Assembly: GCA_007922225.1 (NCBI GenBank)
Contig: ML679989.1
Span: 21,307,534-21,371,533 of the forward strand
Direction: 5' to 3'
DNA: 64,000 nt
Origin: Emydura subglobosa
Lineage: Eukaryota > Chordata > Testudines > Chelidae
Position numbers and translations under genes: made by a program. Positions 9,950-22,624 of this stretch are shown piece after piece (within the stretch, counting starts at the first letter, position 1; each line of letters starts with the position of its first letter). Under the pieces are notes generated by a model. That model saw nothing but the letters and a program-made list of their open reading frames with translations, was not told where the DNA came from and made no database searches.

Positions 9950-10765
9950 TTTCAGCCCTAGAATGATCAGACCAGTGGTCCATCTAACTCCAGTATCATG
10001 TCTTCTGGCAGTGGCTGATACCAGGAGCTTCAGAGAGAATGAGCAGAACAGGGCAATTGTTGAGTGATCCATCCCCTGTTGTCCACTCCCAGCATCTGGC
10101 AGTCAGAGGCTTAGGATGTCTAGAGCATGAGGTTGCATCCCTGATCATCCTGGCTAATAGCCATTGATGGACCTATATTCATGAACTTATCTAGTGCTCT
10201 TTTGAACCCAGTTATAGTTTTGGCCTTCACAACATCTCCTGGCAATGAGTTCCACAGGTTGACCGTGTGTTGTGTGAAGAAGAATTGTTTATGTTAGTTT
10301 TAAACCTGCTGCCTATTAATGTCATTGGGTGACCCCTGGTTCTTGTGTTATGTGAAGGAGTAAATAACACTTCCTGATTCACTTTCTCCATAGCATTCAT
10401 GATTTTATAGACTTCGGTCATATCCCTACTTACTTGTCTCTTTTCCAAACTGAAAAGTCACATTCTTTTTAATCTCTCCTCATACGGAAGTGTTCCATAG
10501 CCCTAGTAATTGTTGTTGCCCTGATTTTTTTGAGATGGGGTGACCAGATCGGCAAACAGTATTCAAGGTGTGGACAGACCATGGATTTATATAGCAGCAG
10601 TATGATATTTTCTGAATTGTTATCTGTAGCTTTCCTAATGGTTCCTAACATTCTGTTAGCTTTTTTGATTGCTGCTGAACATTGAGTGGATATTTTCAGA
10701 GAACTATCCACAATGACTCCAATATCTCTTACTTGAGTGGTAATAGCTAATTTAGACCCAGTTGG
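9950..10765 (-). mobile_element. CR1 LINE, older subfamily, inverted
   Basis: The copy carries reversed CR1 landmarks: 'gaccagtggtccatctaactccagtatcatgtc', then 'gatggacctatattcatgaactt', then 'aatgagttccacaggttgac', then 'tgaaaagtcacattctttttaatctctcctcat'. Minus-strand frames at 10469-10711 give IKKANRMLGTIRKA and MVCPHLEYCLPIWSPHLKK, the CR1 RT C-terminal signature. More diverged than the copies at 1925 and 44200. It sits 150 bases upstream of an EXD3 exon. Confidence 0.85.
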
Positions 10766-10916
10766 AGGAAAGAATGGTATCAGCTTAGCTGATGATGGAG
10801 GGAAAAGAAGTTGTCACCACCACACAACCATAGACAACATCCCTACTATTAAAAGGAAGAAGTATCTTGTCTACTTGCATTATGTTTCTTTCTTGTTTTG
10901 TTTGTTTGGTTTACAG

Positions 10917-11008
10917 GCAGTATGAAGGCTTACGTCCTGACAAACTCAACCACAAAACGTTAAGCAAACTGGTGTTCAGGCTTCTAGAACAATATAACCT
11001 AGATCCAG
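10917..11008 (+). CDS. EXD3: EXD3 coding exon (3rd in window), N-terminal region
   Basis: The acceptor tttacag ends at 10916 and the donor gtatgt starts at 11009. The 92 bases read (split Arg) QYEGLRPDKLNHKTLSKLVF, then RLLEQYNLDP with one base left over. Phases fit both neighbours: two bases carried from the previous exon, one passed to the next. This matches the family's 'LSPK-LSR-V-RL-E-Y---P' segment. No disruption. The next intron is about 9.1 kb and holds a long CR1. Confidence 0.92.
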
Positions 11009-14000
11009 GTATGTAATATTACACTAAATCATTTAATCACCTTCCCAGTGAACAACTGATAAAGCTAATCTGTTTTCCCCATGTCTATCACGGAATGTCT
11101 GCTGTAATTTGTCATTTGGAGCTTAATTAATGTTGTTTAAAGACAAAGGCCATAAACTATGGAAATTTTGTTGAAGAACTCAATGCTGGTGACTAATAGA
11201 CTATTTCTTCCATGATATGACATAAATCTTGGCTTCAGAATGGTTCTACGTAAACATGTGATGGTCAGCTTTGAGTAATGGCTCCATCCCGCTCACACAA
11301 GAGGCCACATGATATTCATCTGGGGATTCTGGCTTTGAGAGTTACAAGCCCATCAGTTTGGAAGAGAGAACTCCTGGGAAGCAGGAGGCACAGAACCCCT
11401 TGCATTTTTCCTGTAAAATAGGGGTGGCTGCCATTAAGCAGCTTACTGCTGCTGCCATCCTGTCTGGGGAGTCGCCCAGAAACACAGCACAAATTGAAAT
11501 ACAGTTACATCCAACATACCCATAACTTCCAATGCAAACATGACACACACAAACAATATCATCATACTTAGCAAATTGTAACCTTTCTAACGGTACCTGA
11601 CATGGCCTGTCTCATATGAATTATTGTAATTTTGAAACATTGATGTTAAATAATATCATAAATGGTCCCCTAATCCAGCCAGCGTCACATATGGTTTCCT
11701 CCATTACCTCACTGTGGCTCCAAAATGGCAAAGGGAAGGGAGGTGACTCCCTTGAGAGTCCCATTGATTCTCTGTTGAGGCCCAGGCCAGTCCTTTGTTC
11801 CTGGAAAGCTGAACTGGATTTGTCCTATACACACCTTGATGAGGTGTGATCTGCCCCTCCCCTCCTGGAGAGTTTTGCCTGGGTATGTTTCAAGCCCTGA
11901 GGACAATCTTTGGGAATATTACATAGCAAAGCCTCATAACCATACACATGATACTGCAACAGATATATTACTATAACAATAGTGCTCAGTACATCATGAG
12001 CATTCCAGAAACATTTTATATGACATACTTTGCATTAAACAACACACGATTACACTGCAAAGGTGAATGTGGGGTTGCAGGGTGTCACGGTGACCTTGAA
12101 AAGAGGTTGTAAGGGTACAGCAGATAGGTGAAGGTGGATCAGGCCTTGAAAGAAACCTGCAGTTTGAAGGATTTGACCTTGTCTAATGGAACTTCCCATG
12201 TGGAAGATAGGATATATCTCTGGAACCGGTGTGCGAGCTTTTGTACAGGTGGGACTTTAAATGCACTGCCCCAGTGTATGTTCATATTTCCAAAGGTTTT
12301 CCTCCATGTGGTACCTGTAATGTGAAAGGCATTTGGTCACCAACTTGATCTGTAACACTGTTATTTGTATTATTGTTAGTGCAGGATAATAAAAACAATG
12401 TCTCAGTTAAAAAATTCAGCTCCTGAATTTACCTGCTGGGTGTTTACATACAATGTATCTGCAGAATTAGTTTGAACCGTTGATCGACTTTCTTTTTATT
12501 GTAAATATCAGTACATCCTGAAATTCCATGTGTACGTTCAGGCTAAGGTTGCAGAGAGAGCTCCTGCTGCAAGTTGGGACACATGTTGAAGGTGTTTGCT
12601 GTTTTTGAAACTGTGATTCCATTTGGTATAAATATAAGACTCGATTCACCTCTACAAGTTGCATCAGCAGATACCTTTGCTCTCAGGAGGGCAGGCAGCT
12701 GTACCACCACTGCTAACTCAGACGTTCCACCTGCTGAAAACAACATTAAACTCCACTTGGCTGGGACTCCACAGGAGGCTCCCCATGGGAGGGTCTGTTG
12801 GAGACGTGTTGAATCAGAGCATCTCCTGCATGTCCTGCCCCCCTCTGCCAACCCAGTGTATTTTGTGCTGCTTGCATTTTTGCATCAGGCAGACCTCTCA
12901 CTCCAGTGGCCCTCAGTCGTTCTGCTGATGGAACTGGATGGGGCCAATAGAAACAAACTCATTTTGAAGTTGTTGGTTGCCAAGCAAATGTGACATGCTT
13001 TTTCTGGAGAAAATCAGTCAAGACTGAGTGCTACATTCTAGGATAGACAGTCTCTAGGAGGAAATGGAAATGGTTGTGTTTTCCCAATTTTCCCTGTAAT
13101 TCAAGCCAGGATGTCATCATGTGCCAGATTACAGGGCCTGCTCTAATCACCTTCAGAATGGCTCTGATGGAGTTGAACACAAATGAAGATAATTTCACCA
13201 TTAGAACCCTAATGCTGAGTCTGCTTGAATCTGAAGGGAGTTAACATTGGTTCCCATTTCCCTTCTCCCCTCTCTCCTGGGCGTTCCCTTCTGTCTCCCT
13301 TGCTGCCTTTAGAGCTGATCCAATTTCTTTTATTTTGATTTTTCAAAAAAATTTGGGGGGAAGGGGAGTCTTATGACTTTTTTGGGTGTCTGTTTCTTTT
13401 TTTGACCAGCTCTAGGCTTGTGTAAAACTCTTGCACATTCCAGACAGGAGAATGAGGCCCACTTTCCTAGCCCCATGGCCTCATCCGCCTGCCTACTGGT
13501 CCTGCTCCACACCAGTCCCTCTGCTGCTGCCTGTTCCGTCCCATGCACACCACCTGTCCACTGCTGGTTCTCTGCCTGTGAAAGCGGCTGAGGCCAGAGC
13601 AGCTAAGGGAGGTTGTTTTTGGTAAGGAAGGCTGGAGGAGGATAGGGACTCCTGGCCTGGGAAAGCAGGGCCATCTGGGTCTCAGTTCTAGACTGGTCCC
13701 ATTAGCTAGAAACTCACTCTTCTCCAAGTGCAGTGAACCCCACTGACCCCAAGCAAGATTTAGAAGCTGGCCTGTCCTTAAGGTGCAAAACTTCTTTTGT
13801 TGTTACTGAACCTAAGGTTTATGAGACACCAGAGAGGATTCAGTATATCAGGAGATAGGGTTTAAGCAGCCACATTATAGTTCCATGTATGTTAGTTTGT
13901 TGTCTTCCTCCTCTGCCCTGTGCACACTCCCTCTTCTTGACACACAACTGAGATGCACTCATGACAGGTGATTTTGTTCTGGGTCCCTTAGCTTTCCCAG

Positions 14001-16571
14001 TAAAGTGGCCAGTTTTGTTTAATTAGCTGTAGTGGGGAAGGAGGAAGAGGATGGGCATCTGCCTGAGAGAAGAAAAGCTATTTATTTGTATAGATCTGGT
14101 CCTCACACATAAAGGGAGGGTCAGTAAGATCTGGTGTAACAAGTCTGCTCACCATTGTGGGAGGTTAACTGAATAGCCTTTGGAGATCCTCTGAGACTGA
14201 ATTAGCTGATTTACAGATATTGCTATTGAAAATTTCTGTGAAATCTTGTGTTTGGGTGTGAGAGAGCAGAGTGTAACTAGGTTTGAATTAGTTTATCTGC
14301 TCTGGTATTCCATCCTCTCCCCAAACAAAGAATTCATATACGGAGGAATACGATATGGAAGCTGAGTAACACACACAAGGTAGAGCTAATCTCTCACATT
14401 GGACCTGATAGTCCATCTGTGGCAGTGAGGGATTCACTAAAGCAAATAATAATAATAATAACAACCATAGTGAGAATGAATATCCATTCCTGTTGCTGCT
14501 AACTAGCTAGGGAAGAGATGGAAATTGCTTGTACTGCCAGCTGAAAGAGCTTTATAGATTTTGCCCCCTTGCAGCATGATAAATTAACTGAAAAGCCTAT
14601 CTGCTTAACACCTTAGCCATGAACTTTTACCTTATCTTGTTGAATGGTTTCTAAGCCTAAATAATAAGGGCTTATTTTTTGTTAGTTTTGCTACCAGCTT
14701 TTCCCTTTGATTTAATCCTGAATTGTATTTTGTACAAACCTTTAAGCCCTAGAGATCACAGTATATAATATATATGGACAATTATTATTCTGAAGTATTT
14801 AAACAGTAGAGGGCAGAAGTGGGCTGCTCAGGAATCTGTAAATTAATTCAGGTATGTCACCACTATGCGTAGAAGCTGCGAGAATGCAGTGCATACCAGA
14901 GGACAGCCACCACAGGAAGCTCCACCAGTACTTCACAGGAGTTTTTGCGTTAAGTATTTTCAAAGGATGTTACTCTGGAGTCAGGTGAATGAATGTAATA
15001 TTAGAACTAGAGAGAAAATGCCTAATCTTTTGGAAGATGATAAGCAAAGTAACTTTTAACATTTGTTCCCACAAATGTCATTCAGTCGTGTGAAGGCAGA
15101 GGAGAAGGATACTCTGTGACGTTAAATTAGTTCACTTGGGATTGTAAAGCATTTGTTCTTACCACTTTGCTGCTGATTTTCCTGCTGCACGTCTCAGCCC
15201 TATTGTCAAATATTGGTGCAACATTGTCTGTGAAAATTGCCTGTATGAATTCACATTGTTAGAAGATGTCAGCATCTGTCACACAAGGCCAGGAACTTCT
15301 ACCTGGCAGTGACCACTGACTAGTGCACCCACCTTTTCCCCATGAGGATATAAAATATAGCATAGGCCAAATCATTACTTCAGGCTGCTGAAGGAGAGTT
15401 GGGCTTGGAACATGCCGGAGTCCATGGCCCTTCCCTTGCTATTGTCCCTGGTTTTCTAAAGAACTGTGTCTCTGCCCTGTGACGTCCAAGCCACTGCTGA
15501 AGATGACCCTTCAAAGGCCTTAGTTAATCTTGGAAGAAGACAGAAGTGTGCCAACACTGGAGCAACCCAAAGGTCTCTGGGTTCTGTACTCCGTTGGGGC
15601 CAAACCCACACTTCCCTTCTCGTTTTGAAGTGGAGTTTGCCACATCATCAGATGAGCCAGAAGCCCACCCTGTGACACTTGTTCTTTAGGCTCTCATCTA
15701 AGTGCTCACACCAGCATTGTGTCCCTGCCTTCTTGGGAGGCCCAGCTGGTGCTCTGCACTACAAATTTAATGGGATGGTCAAGAGCCTTCAATCAATCTG
15801 TGGGGTTTTGCTCCTTTTCCTGTCTGGGGACTACTTTTCCTATTCCCTGGGGCCATGGAATGAAATTATGTAAAATCAATGGGTCCTGGACATTACAATA
15901 AAAGGATATTCTATTCAGCTGCACTCTACACCACTTCACCCTAATCTGCATTAGGAACTCTTTTCTCATGAGGAAGTGCTACGGGTCTAAAATATTTCCC
16001 TCCTGTGAATAGACCATCAGTATTGCAGAGGGTAGAGGCTCTAGTTCTATTGCCTTACATCCAAAGATTCAGACTTGGGGGGGGGCTGATTCTCATTTAC
16101 ACTAAGGCCCCTTAACATTGCAAAAGCACTGTGAACTGGAGTTAGTGCAAATAAGAATTGGGCTCTTGATGTAATGTAAAGACAGGATTGGTTGGGACTT
16201 AACTGTGAATCAGAAGAAATGCGGTGCATTATCAGAATTCTACAGTCAGTCACCTCATCTACTCAACTGAAGAACCATATCCCAAATGACACCCACAGAC
16301 CATGTAACACCAGTGCAATGAGTGTGTCCATTTCAAACTCTGTAGGTGAAGAACACATCACATCTGTTTTTGCTTTCTGGCTGTTAGTACCAGGCTTCCT
16401 CCCTACCAAATCATTGTGATGGGTGGAATTCCTGGTTCCACTTCTGTGTCTTTTCCAAATGCAAAATCCAATCCAGACTAGATTCCATTACCGTGCTACT
16501 GCAAGTTTTTGAAATAATACACATCCAGTGAGATGTTTAGAGCGAGGCCATCTCCTAGTACTATTATTGTT
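11009..16571. other. EXD3 intron, mostly unique sequence
   Basis: No coding exon, RNA gene or well-defined element was recognised here apart from a short (aat)n run at about 14448-14462. Several small open frames (for example 12574-12993, 139 codons) have no family resemblance and overlap opposing frames of similar length, so they are treated as chance. Confidence 0.5.
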
Positions 16572-16650
16572 TATTAGAACCATAGAAGCACAGGGTATGA
16601 AGAGACCGCAAGGGTCATCCAGTCTAACCCCTGCCAGGATGCAGGATTTG
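16572..16650 (-). mobile_element. CR1 3' tail fragment
   Basis: 'agaaccatagaagcacaggg', then 'gaccgcaagggtcatccagtctaacccctgcc' is the reversed CR1 3' UTR hairpin and following sequence. Only a short 3' piece is left. Confidence 0.7.
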
Positions 16651-16764
16651 CTTTTTGCTAGTGTGTAGGAGCTCCGGCCATGGACCATGCCCAGGACTGT
16701 ACAAACACGTAATGAAAGAACAGCCCCTTTCCCAAAGCACGTACAGTAGATTGTCTTACATTAT

Positions 16765-16938
16765 CATGAAGAGGACACTGGGACTCAGGAGACCCGAATT
16801 CAATTCCCTGCTCTGCCACTGATCTGTGTAACCATGGGCAAGTCACTTCACCTTTCTGTGTCTCAGTGTCCTCATAAAATGGGGATAATGCTATTGACCT
16901 GCTTGACAATCTGCTGATGAAAAGTGCTGTATAACTAC
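16765..16938 (+). repeat. MIR-type SINE copy
   Basis: 'gggactcaggagacccgaattcaattccctgc', then 'ctctgccactgatctgtgtaacc', then 'gggcaagtcacttcacc', then 'ctcagtgtcctcataaaatggggataat' follows the MIR consensus closely; this is the best-preserved MIR in the window. It directly abuts the CR1 copy that starts at about 16940. Confidence 0.82.
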
Positions 16939-17873
16939 AGGGCAGCCATTTCAGACACATTTCTGAGCACCAGGGAGGAATTGGTTGCGAATCTGAAGAT
17001 GAAAGGCAGTTTGCGTGAGAGTAATAATGAAATGATAGATTTCATGGTTCTAAAGAAAGGAAGGAGTGAGAAAAGCAGAATATAGACAATGGTCTTTAAA
17101 AAAGCACACTTTAACAAACTCAGAGAACTGGTAGGTAAGGTCCCATGGTAAGAAATTCTGAGGGAAAAGGGTATTCCGCAGAGCTGGCAGTTTCCCAAAG
17201 AGATAGTATCAAAGGCACAACTACAGACTATTGCTATGCAAAGGAAAGATAGCAATAATACTAAGAAGTCAATATGACTCCATCAGTAGCTCTATAATGT
17301 CCTGAAAATCGAAAAGGAATCCTACAAAAAGTGGAAACGTGGACAAGTTGCTAAGGAGAAGTACAAAAGAATAGCACAAGCATGTAGGGACAAAATCAGA
17401 AAGGCTAAGGTATAACAGGAGACATAAAAGGTAATATGGAGAGGTTCTTTAAATACATTAGGAGCAAGAGAAAGATGAAGGAAAACATAGGTCCTCTAGT
17501 TAATGAGGAAGGAGAGCTAATGACTGATGAGATCAAGGAGGCTGAGGTATTTAATGCCAGTTTTGCTTCCATCTTCCCCCAAAAATTATTGGTAACCAGA
17601 TGCTAAACACAATTAATATTAGCAACAAGGGGGAAGGAACACAAGCCAAAATAGGGAAAGAACAGATTAAAGAATATTTTGATAAATTAGATTTATTCAT
17701 GTCGGCAAGGCCTGATGAAATTCATCCTAAGGTACTTAAGGAACTAGCTGAAGCTGAAACTCAGAACCAGTAGCAGTTATCTTCAAGAACTCCTGGAGGA
17801 TGGGTGAGGTCCCAGTGGACTGGAGAAGGGCAAACACAGTACCTCTTTTTAAAAGGGGTAACAAATAGGACCA

Positions 17874-18110
17874 GTGAATTATAGACCACTCAGCCTAAAG
17901 TTACTGGAACAAATTATCAAACAATCGATTTGTAAGCACCTGGAGGATAATAGGGTTATAAGAAATAGCCAGCATGGATTTGTCAAGAAGAAATCATGCC
18001 AACCCAACCCAGTTGCCTTCTTTGCCAGGGTTGCTGGTCTAATGGATAAAGGGGAAGCAACGGATGTGATATATCTTGATTTTAGTAAGGTTTTTGGCAG
18101 TTCCATATGA
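17874..18110 (+). pseudogene. CR1-like reverse transcriptase fragment
   Basis: The best open piece of the degenerate LINE. NYRPLSLKLLEQIIKQSICK, HLEDNRVIRNSQHGF and VIYLDFSKVF cover the RT fingers and the first catalytic Asp (LDFSKVF). The flanking sequence is broken by frameshifts, so it is not a gene of the host. Confidence 0.8.
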
Positions 18111-18826
18111 CATTCTCATAAGCAAATTAGGGAAATGTGATCTAGATGAAATTACTAAAATGGGTGCACAACTGGTTTAAGAAATGTACTCAAAGAGTAA
18201 TTATCAATAGTTCTCAGTCAGACTGGGAAGGGCATATGTAGTGAGGTCCTCCAAGGATCAGTCCTGGGTCTGGTACTATTCAATATTATCATTCATGATA
18301 TGGATAATTTAGTGGAGAGTAAGCTTATAAAATTTGTGGATGATACCAAGCGGGAGGGATTGCAAGCACTTTGGAGGACAGGCTTAGAATTCAAAATGAA
18401 TTGACAAACTGGAGAATTGGTCTGAAATCAACAAGATGAAATTCAGTAAAGACAAGTGCAAAGTACTTCACTTAAGTAGGAAATATCAAATGCACAGCTA
18501 TACAATGGGGAATAACTGGCTAGGCGGTAGTACTGCGTAAGAGGATCTAGAGGTTATAGTGGATCACTAATTGAATGAGCCACCAATGTGATGCAGGTAT
18601 GAAAATGGCTAATATCATTCTGGATGTATTAACAGGAAGATCCTATGTAAGACATGAGAGGTAAATGTTCCACTCTACTGCGCACTGGTGAGGTCTTGGC
18701 TGGAGTACTGTGTTCAATTCTTGGGACCACATTTTTGGAAAGATGTGGACAAATTGGAAGGAGTCCAGAGAGGAGCAACAAAAATGATAAAACCTGTCCT
18801 GTCAGAAAAGGTTAAAAAAATGGGGC

Positions 18827-18926
18827 NNNNNNNNNNNNNNNNNNNNNNNNNNNNNNNNNNNNNNNNNNNNNNNNNNNNNNNNNNNNNNNNNNNNNNNNNN
18901 NNNNNNNNNNNNNNNNNNNNNNNNNN
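18827..18926. other. Assembly gap (100 N)
   Basis: Exactly 100 N inside the CR1-like LINE. The element's sequence on either side is nearly continuous by family comparison, so the real missing length may be small. Confidence 0.95.
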
Positions 18927-19268
18927 GGAGTGACAACAGTTTGCCAGTATGGTAAGGGATGTTATAAGGAGGAGGCGGATTGGTTGTTCTCCATGTCCAC
19001 TACAAGAAGTAATGGGCTTAATCTGCAGCAAAGGGGATTTAGATTAGATATTAGGAAAAGCTTTCTGACTATAAGGGTAGTTAAGTTCTGGAATAGGCTT
19101 CCAGGGGAGGTTGTGGAATCTCCCCATCTTCGGAAGTTTGTAAGAATGGGTTGGACAGACACCTGTTGGAGATGGTCTAGGTTTACTTGGTCCTGCCTCA
19201 GCCCTGGGGGATGGACTAGATGGTCTCTCTAAGTCCTTTCCAGCTCTTCATTTCTATGATTCTATGAG

Positions 19269-19314
19269 AGCTAGGTATTATTATTATTATTATTTTATTA
19301 TTAATAATAATACT
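19269..19314. repeat. (TTA)n/(AAT)n microsatellite
   Basis: 'attattattattattatt', then 'ttattattaataataat', directly after the CR1 tail. The array inverts from TTA to AAT and can form a short hairpin. Confidence 0.8.
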
Positions 19315-19432
19315 ATGCTAACTTAGCAAAAAACATAAAGAGCCACCCTCACCAAATAAATTACCCTTTATGGATAAAATGTTTCAGCAGGAAAATTTGG
19401 CCCAAAATGCTGATCCTAGTTTAGATTCTGGA

Positions 19433-19553
19433 TAACATTTTCAAAAGCGCTGTAGTGATTTAGGAGTCTAAGTCACTTTGTCAAGGTGATTTATGACCCT
19501 AAATTTCATTGAAAGTCAGGCTCCTAAGTCACTTGGGTGCTTTTGAAAATGTA
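19433..19553. repeat. Foldback (MITE-like) element
   Basis: The left arm 'cattttcaaaagcgctgta', then 'tgatttaggagtctaagtc' is the approximate reverse complement of the right arm 'aggctcctaagtcacttgg', then 'gtgcttttgaaaatg'. A central 'ttcattgaaa' is left between them. The element is ~120 bp, ends in a cattttcaaaag inverted terminal repeat, and has no coding capacity. Confidence 0.7.
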
Positions 19554-20112
19554 CCTCTAGTCTTTACTGTTTTGTATTAGCTGGTTTTTGCTACTGGAAT
19601 ATCTTGCTCTGGAAGCTGTCTGTAGTGTATCTACTGCAAATGAATGATTTTCTGCTTGGGGTGTTGGTAATTCTATTTTCTTTTGAATTTGTTCTTTGAA
19701 TCTTTGCTCCCAGCTTTTAAATTCTTCTATATTTTCATATATATTGTAATGTGTCCTTCATATTTAGGATATATGTTATGTCCAATGTATATATCTCTAA
19801 GACTTAAATGATCTTTCTCATCAACCCCTCAAAAAAGAAGAAGAAGAAAGCTGTGCCTATTGTAACACGTGCCAAATTGCTTGTTTATACTACAAATGCT
19901 TATCTCATTTTTAAATGCAATTAACAGTTTTAACATATAGGCAAAGCCAAGATGTGCCTAGCCCTCTTTGTTTCATGTTTGGATAATGTATCTCTGTGTG
20001 TGCATCATTTAAGTTAATTTTTATGTGGGGAGGAAAAAAGTACTGTCTAGAAAAGAAAACTTCAAGGAAGTTCAGATGTCATGTCTCCTTAAAGGCCTTT
20101 CTTTTGTTTCAG
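19554..20112. other. EXD3 intron, nothing recognised
   Basis: AT-rich intronic sequence leading to the ttttgtttcag acceptor of the next exon; only a short (aag)n-like run near 19836. Confidence 0.5.
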
Positions 20113-20186
20113 CTCTCTGTCCGAATGTCATAAATCAGCGACACCTGGGCTCTCTGAAATATCTTTTTTACAAGAGGTTTGTTGAG
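20113..20186 (+). CDS. EXD3: EXD3 coding exon (4th in window)
   Basis: The acceptor gtttcag ends at 20112 and the donor gtatgt starts at 20187. The 74 bases complete the split Ala and give LCPNVINQRHLGSLKYLFYK, then RFVE, ending in phase 0. 'A-LCPN', 'LG-L-YL-YKRFVE' is the same block found in mammalian EXD3 just before the 'ENWTDHVQ' motif. No disruption. Confidence 0.93.
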
Positions 20187-20584
20187 GTATGTTTGGATGT
20201 GTGCGTGGATTTATTTTTGTTGTGATTTGAACAATATAATAGAGATACTGGAAATGTAAGCAGAGTGCAGTCATGCTTTAGTGATACAGAAAGTCACTGA
20301 GACTCAGAAACCTGTGCTGTGAGTACTTGAACTGAGTATCATAGACTGATAACTCTAGTTCAGAATTATGGGTATGTTTTATTATACCATAATATTTATT
20401 ATATGGACCAGTCCTGCAAAGCGCTGAATGCCTTCCACTCCCATTGACTTCAGTGGCAGTTGAAGGTGTTCAGTAACCTGCAGGAGATGCCCTCCTACTC
20501 AATGGGTTGGGTCCCAAGGAGGTCAGAGTTGATCCACTCTGTTTGCAAGAGCCAGTGCAATCATCTTAGGTTCGTTAACAAAGA

Positions 20585-21142
20585 GTATGTCTTCACTGGT
20601 GGCGGCAATCAGATCGATTTATCCGGATCGATTGAGCGATCAGTGAAGACCCACTCAGTCGATCTGGAAGTCGACACAATAAAGCCACCCCCTCAAGTGG
20701 CATAGCGCTGCATTGACAGGGACGCATTTCCTGTCAGCGCAGCGCAGTGAAGATGCCACGTAGAAGAGGAGTTACAAAGTCGACGGGAGTTACACAAGGA
20801 CAACAATGACAGAACAAGGAGCAACGGTCTCAAGTTGCAGGGGGGGAGGTCTAGGTTGGACATTAGGAAAAAGTTTTTTACTAGGAGGGTGGTGAAGCAC
20901 TGGAATGGGTTACCTAGGGAGGTGGTGGAATCTCCATCCTTACAGGTTTTTAAGCTGAGGCTTGACAAAGCCCTGGTTGGGATGATATAGCTGAGGTTAG
21001 TCCTGCTTTGAGCAGGGGGTTGGACTAGATGACCTCCTGAGGTCCCTTCCAACTCTATGATTCTATGATTCTACTCTGCGTAGCTTGCGTAACACCTCTC
21101 GATTGCCGCCGAATTTCCAGGTAAGTGTAGACCTGGCCAAAG
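20585..21142. mobile_element. Foldback DNA element, split by a CR1 insertion
   Basis: The left end is 'gtcttcactggtggcggcaat' and the right end, read on the minus strand, is 'gtctacacttacctgg', then 'attcggcggcaatcga': imperfect inverted termini sharing 'cggcaatc'. The internal sequence is rich in 'gtcgac'/'tcgatc'. A CR1 fragment (20803-21073) interrupts it. A second copy of the family in the opposite orientation lies at 26914-27178. No coding capacity seen. Confidence 0.7.
20803..21073 (+). mobile_element. CR1 3' fragment nested in a foldback element
   Basis: The fragment begins within 'gacagaacaaggagcaacgg' and continues through [19 protein letters not shown] and [13 protein letters not shown] coding sequence, the 'tgagcagggggttggactag' 3' UTR, and an attctatg tail at about 21055-21073. 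Same young subfamily as the copies at 1925 and 44200. It is more recent than the foldback element it splits. Confidence 0.9.
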
Positions 21143-21820
21143 ACAAGGCTGGTGTTCAGGTGAAAAGTACCTTCCATTTGTCCCTGTGCAAAGCACATTA
21201 GTTCCCTGATTATAAGCACACCCATGTTGAGGGCCGCCTCTCCCTGGTACTAAAGTGAACATTTTTTGCAGTATTCAGTTGCTTACCAAAAGCCTACACA
21301 GGCATGGAAGCTTCTCCTGTGTTTCTGGGAGATCACATTGGTTGTGCTAAGGACATCATGAAATTGAAGTATTCTATTACATTAGACACTGGTTCTTTTC
21401 TGAGTTCAGCAGTGTCTCAGTTTTCAGCAGTCCTACCTGCCTGTTCAGTTGGAAGTTATCTGTAGTTTTGCACCCACTACAAAGTAGATCAAGTTGCATT
21501 TTATAAAGTATATGAGAGCTTCAGTATGATCTGGATAGGATTCTGTGTGGCCTTCATATTGTAAGTGCAGATTGAGGTTTTGATAATAGTCTCATGTGCT
21601 GTACTCTAACATTTGTCTGAATTAACTAATCTAACCAGTATTTTTCTAATGTGTCCTTCATGGTGATATATGAGAACCCAGAGATTTTCAGTGCATACCA
21701 GATTGCATTCCTATGTCATAAATGCTGCCAAGGTGTAGGACTGTGTGTTAAATTTCTACTTGGTGTGTTTAATATGCTTTAAAAAACATATTTTAGAGAA
21801 TTTTTTTTTTTGTTTTTCAG

Positions 21821-21859
21821 AAAACCATGACTCAGGAGAATTGGGTTGATCATGTTCAG
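21821..21859 (+). CDS. EXD3: EXD3 micro-exon (5th in window), KTMTQENWVDHVQ
   Basis: The acceptor is a strong T-run followed by gtttttcag ending at 21820; the donor gtgagt starts at 21860. The 39 bases read KTMTQENWVDHVQ, phase 0 on both sides. The 'ENW-DHVQ' motif is the same as in mammalian EXD3. It is too short to be found by open-frame length and was found through the family motif and splice sites. It can be skipped without a frameshift. The next intron is ~25 kb. Confidence 0.93.
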
Positions 21860-22624
21860 GTGAGTGTGAAATATTCCCTTCTCACTTTTTTAGGTTTTGT
21901 CTGTGTGGGCCTCATTATAAGGCTATTTAAAAATATCCCACTCTGGTGAGAAAAGAATTTGCAATATGTTACACTGTTGGAGCTTTTTCACTTGGTCAGA
22001 ACAGCCTACACACGTGTGTCACAATTGTGCCTGTAGGGGTGTGTGTATGTGTCTATAATTACAGCATTGGCTCTTAAAAACTTACATTTTTACCTAGGGT
22101 AAATAGACAAGATTATTATGGTCTTCTCTTGTGATTCTCTGTACTTAACTGTAGGAAACACCTTGAACACTGCAAGTACTGAGGTTATCTCATTACAAAT
22201 ATTTATTTAATTATCTAGTGCAATTATCAAGGGCCACCATTAAACATAGTCAGAAAATCATCTTCTTTGTCCTCAACATTTTTAGTAGGTTTGCTATTTA
22301 ATTGTAAGGTATTTGTGGTTCCTGTGTCCCGTGCTACAGCAGATAGTAATAATTCATTAGTATTGACGTACCATTATATGGGTTTATTATGCTGATACAG
22401 AGCTGAGTATCAATACTGAATGGGGCTTCTCTTTGTAGTGCAAACAGGAGCGTTCAGGGACACGTTTTGACCTGATATTGTAATTAAATATATATATGTA
22501 ATAGTGAAGTACTAGGAAATTCCGTGGTGCAAAACCACTGCTCGTATGATTTCTAATGTCCACAGAACATCCCTAGAGAAGTACAATGTTGCATTCATTG
22601 CTCACTCCAAGAGAAATCCTATCC

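Larger units (their letters stand above)
16940..19268 (+). mobile_element. CR1/L3-like LINE, long old copy with assembly gap
   Basis: About 2.3 kb of a degenerate LINE. Landmarks in order: ERFFKYIRSKRKMKENIGPL (about 17440), AEVFNASFASIFP, VPVDWRRANTVPLFK (about 17812), NYRPLSLKLLEQIIKQSICK, SQHGFVKKKSCQ and DVIYLDFSKVF (17874-18095), the catalytic box as FVDD (about 18336), then SWLEYCVQFLGPHFWKDVDK and LEGVQRGATKMI (18690-18790). The 3' tail is gggatggactagatggtctctc, then 'atttctatgattctatga'. Many stops and shifts; the usual FADD Ala is Val. The N run 18827-18926 interrupts it. Confidence 0.85.

Noticed and set aside
12574..12993. 139-codon plus-strand frame in an EXD3 intron
   Set aside because: No family resemblance, opposed by a 102-codon minus frame over the same bases, and phase does not connect to EXD3.
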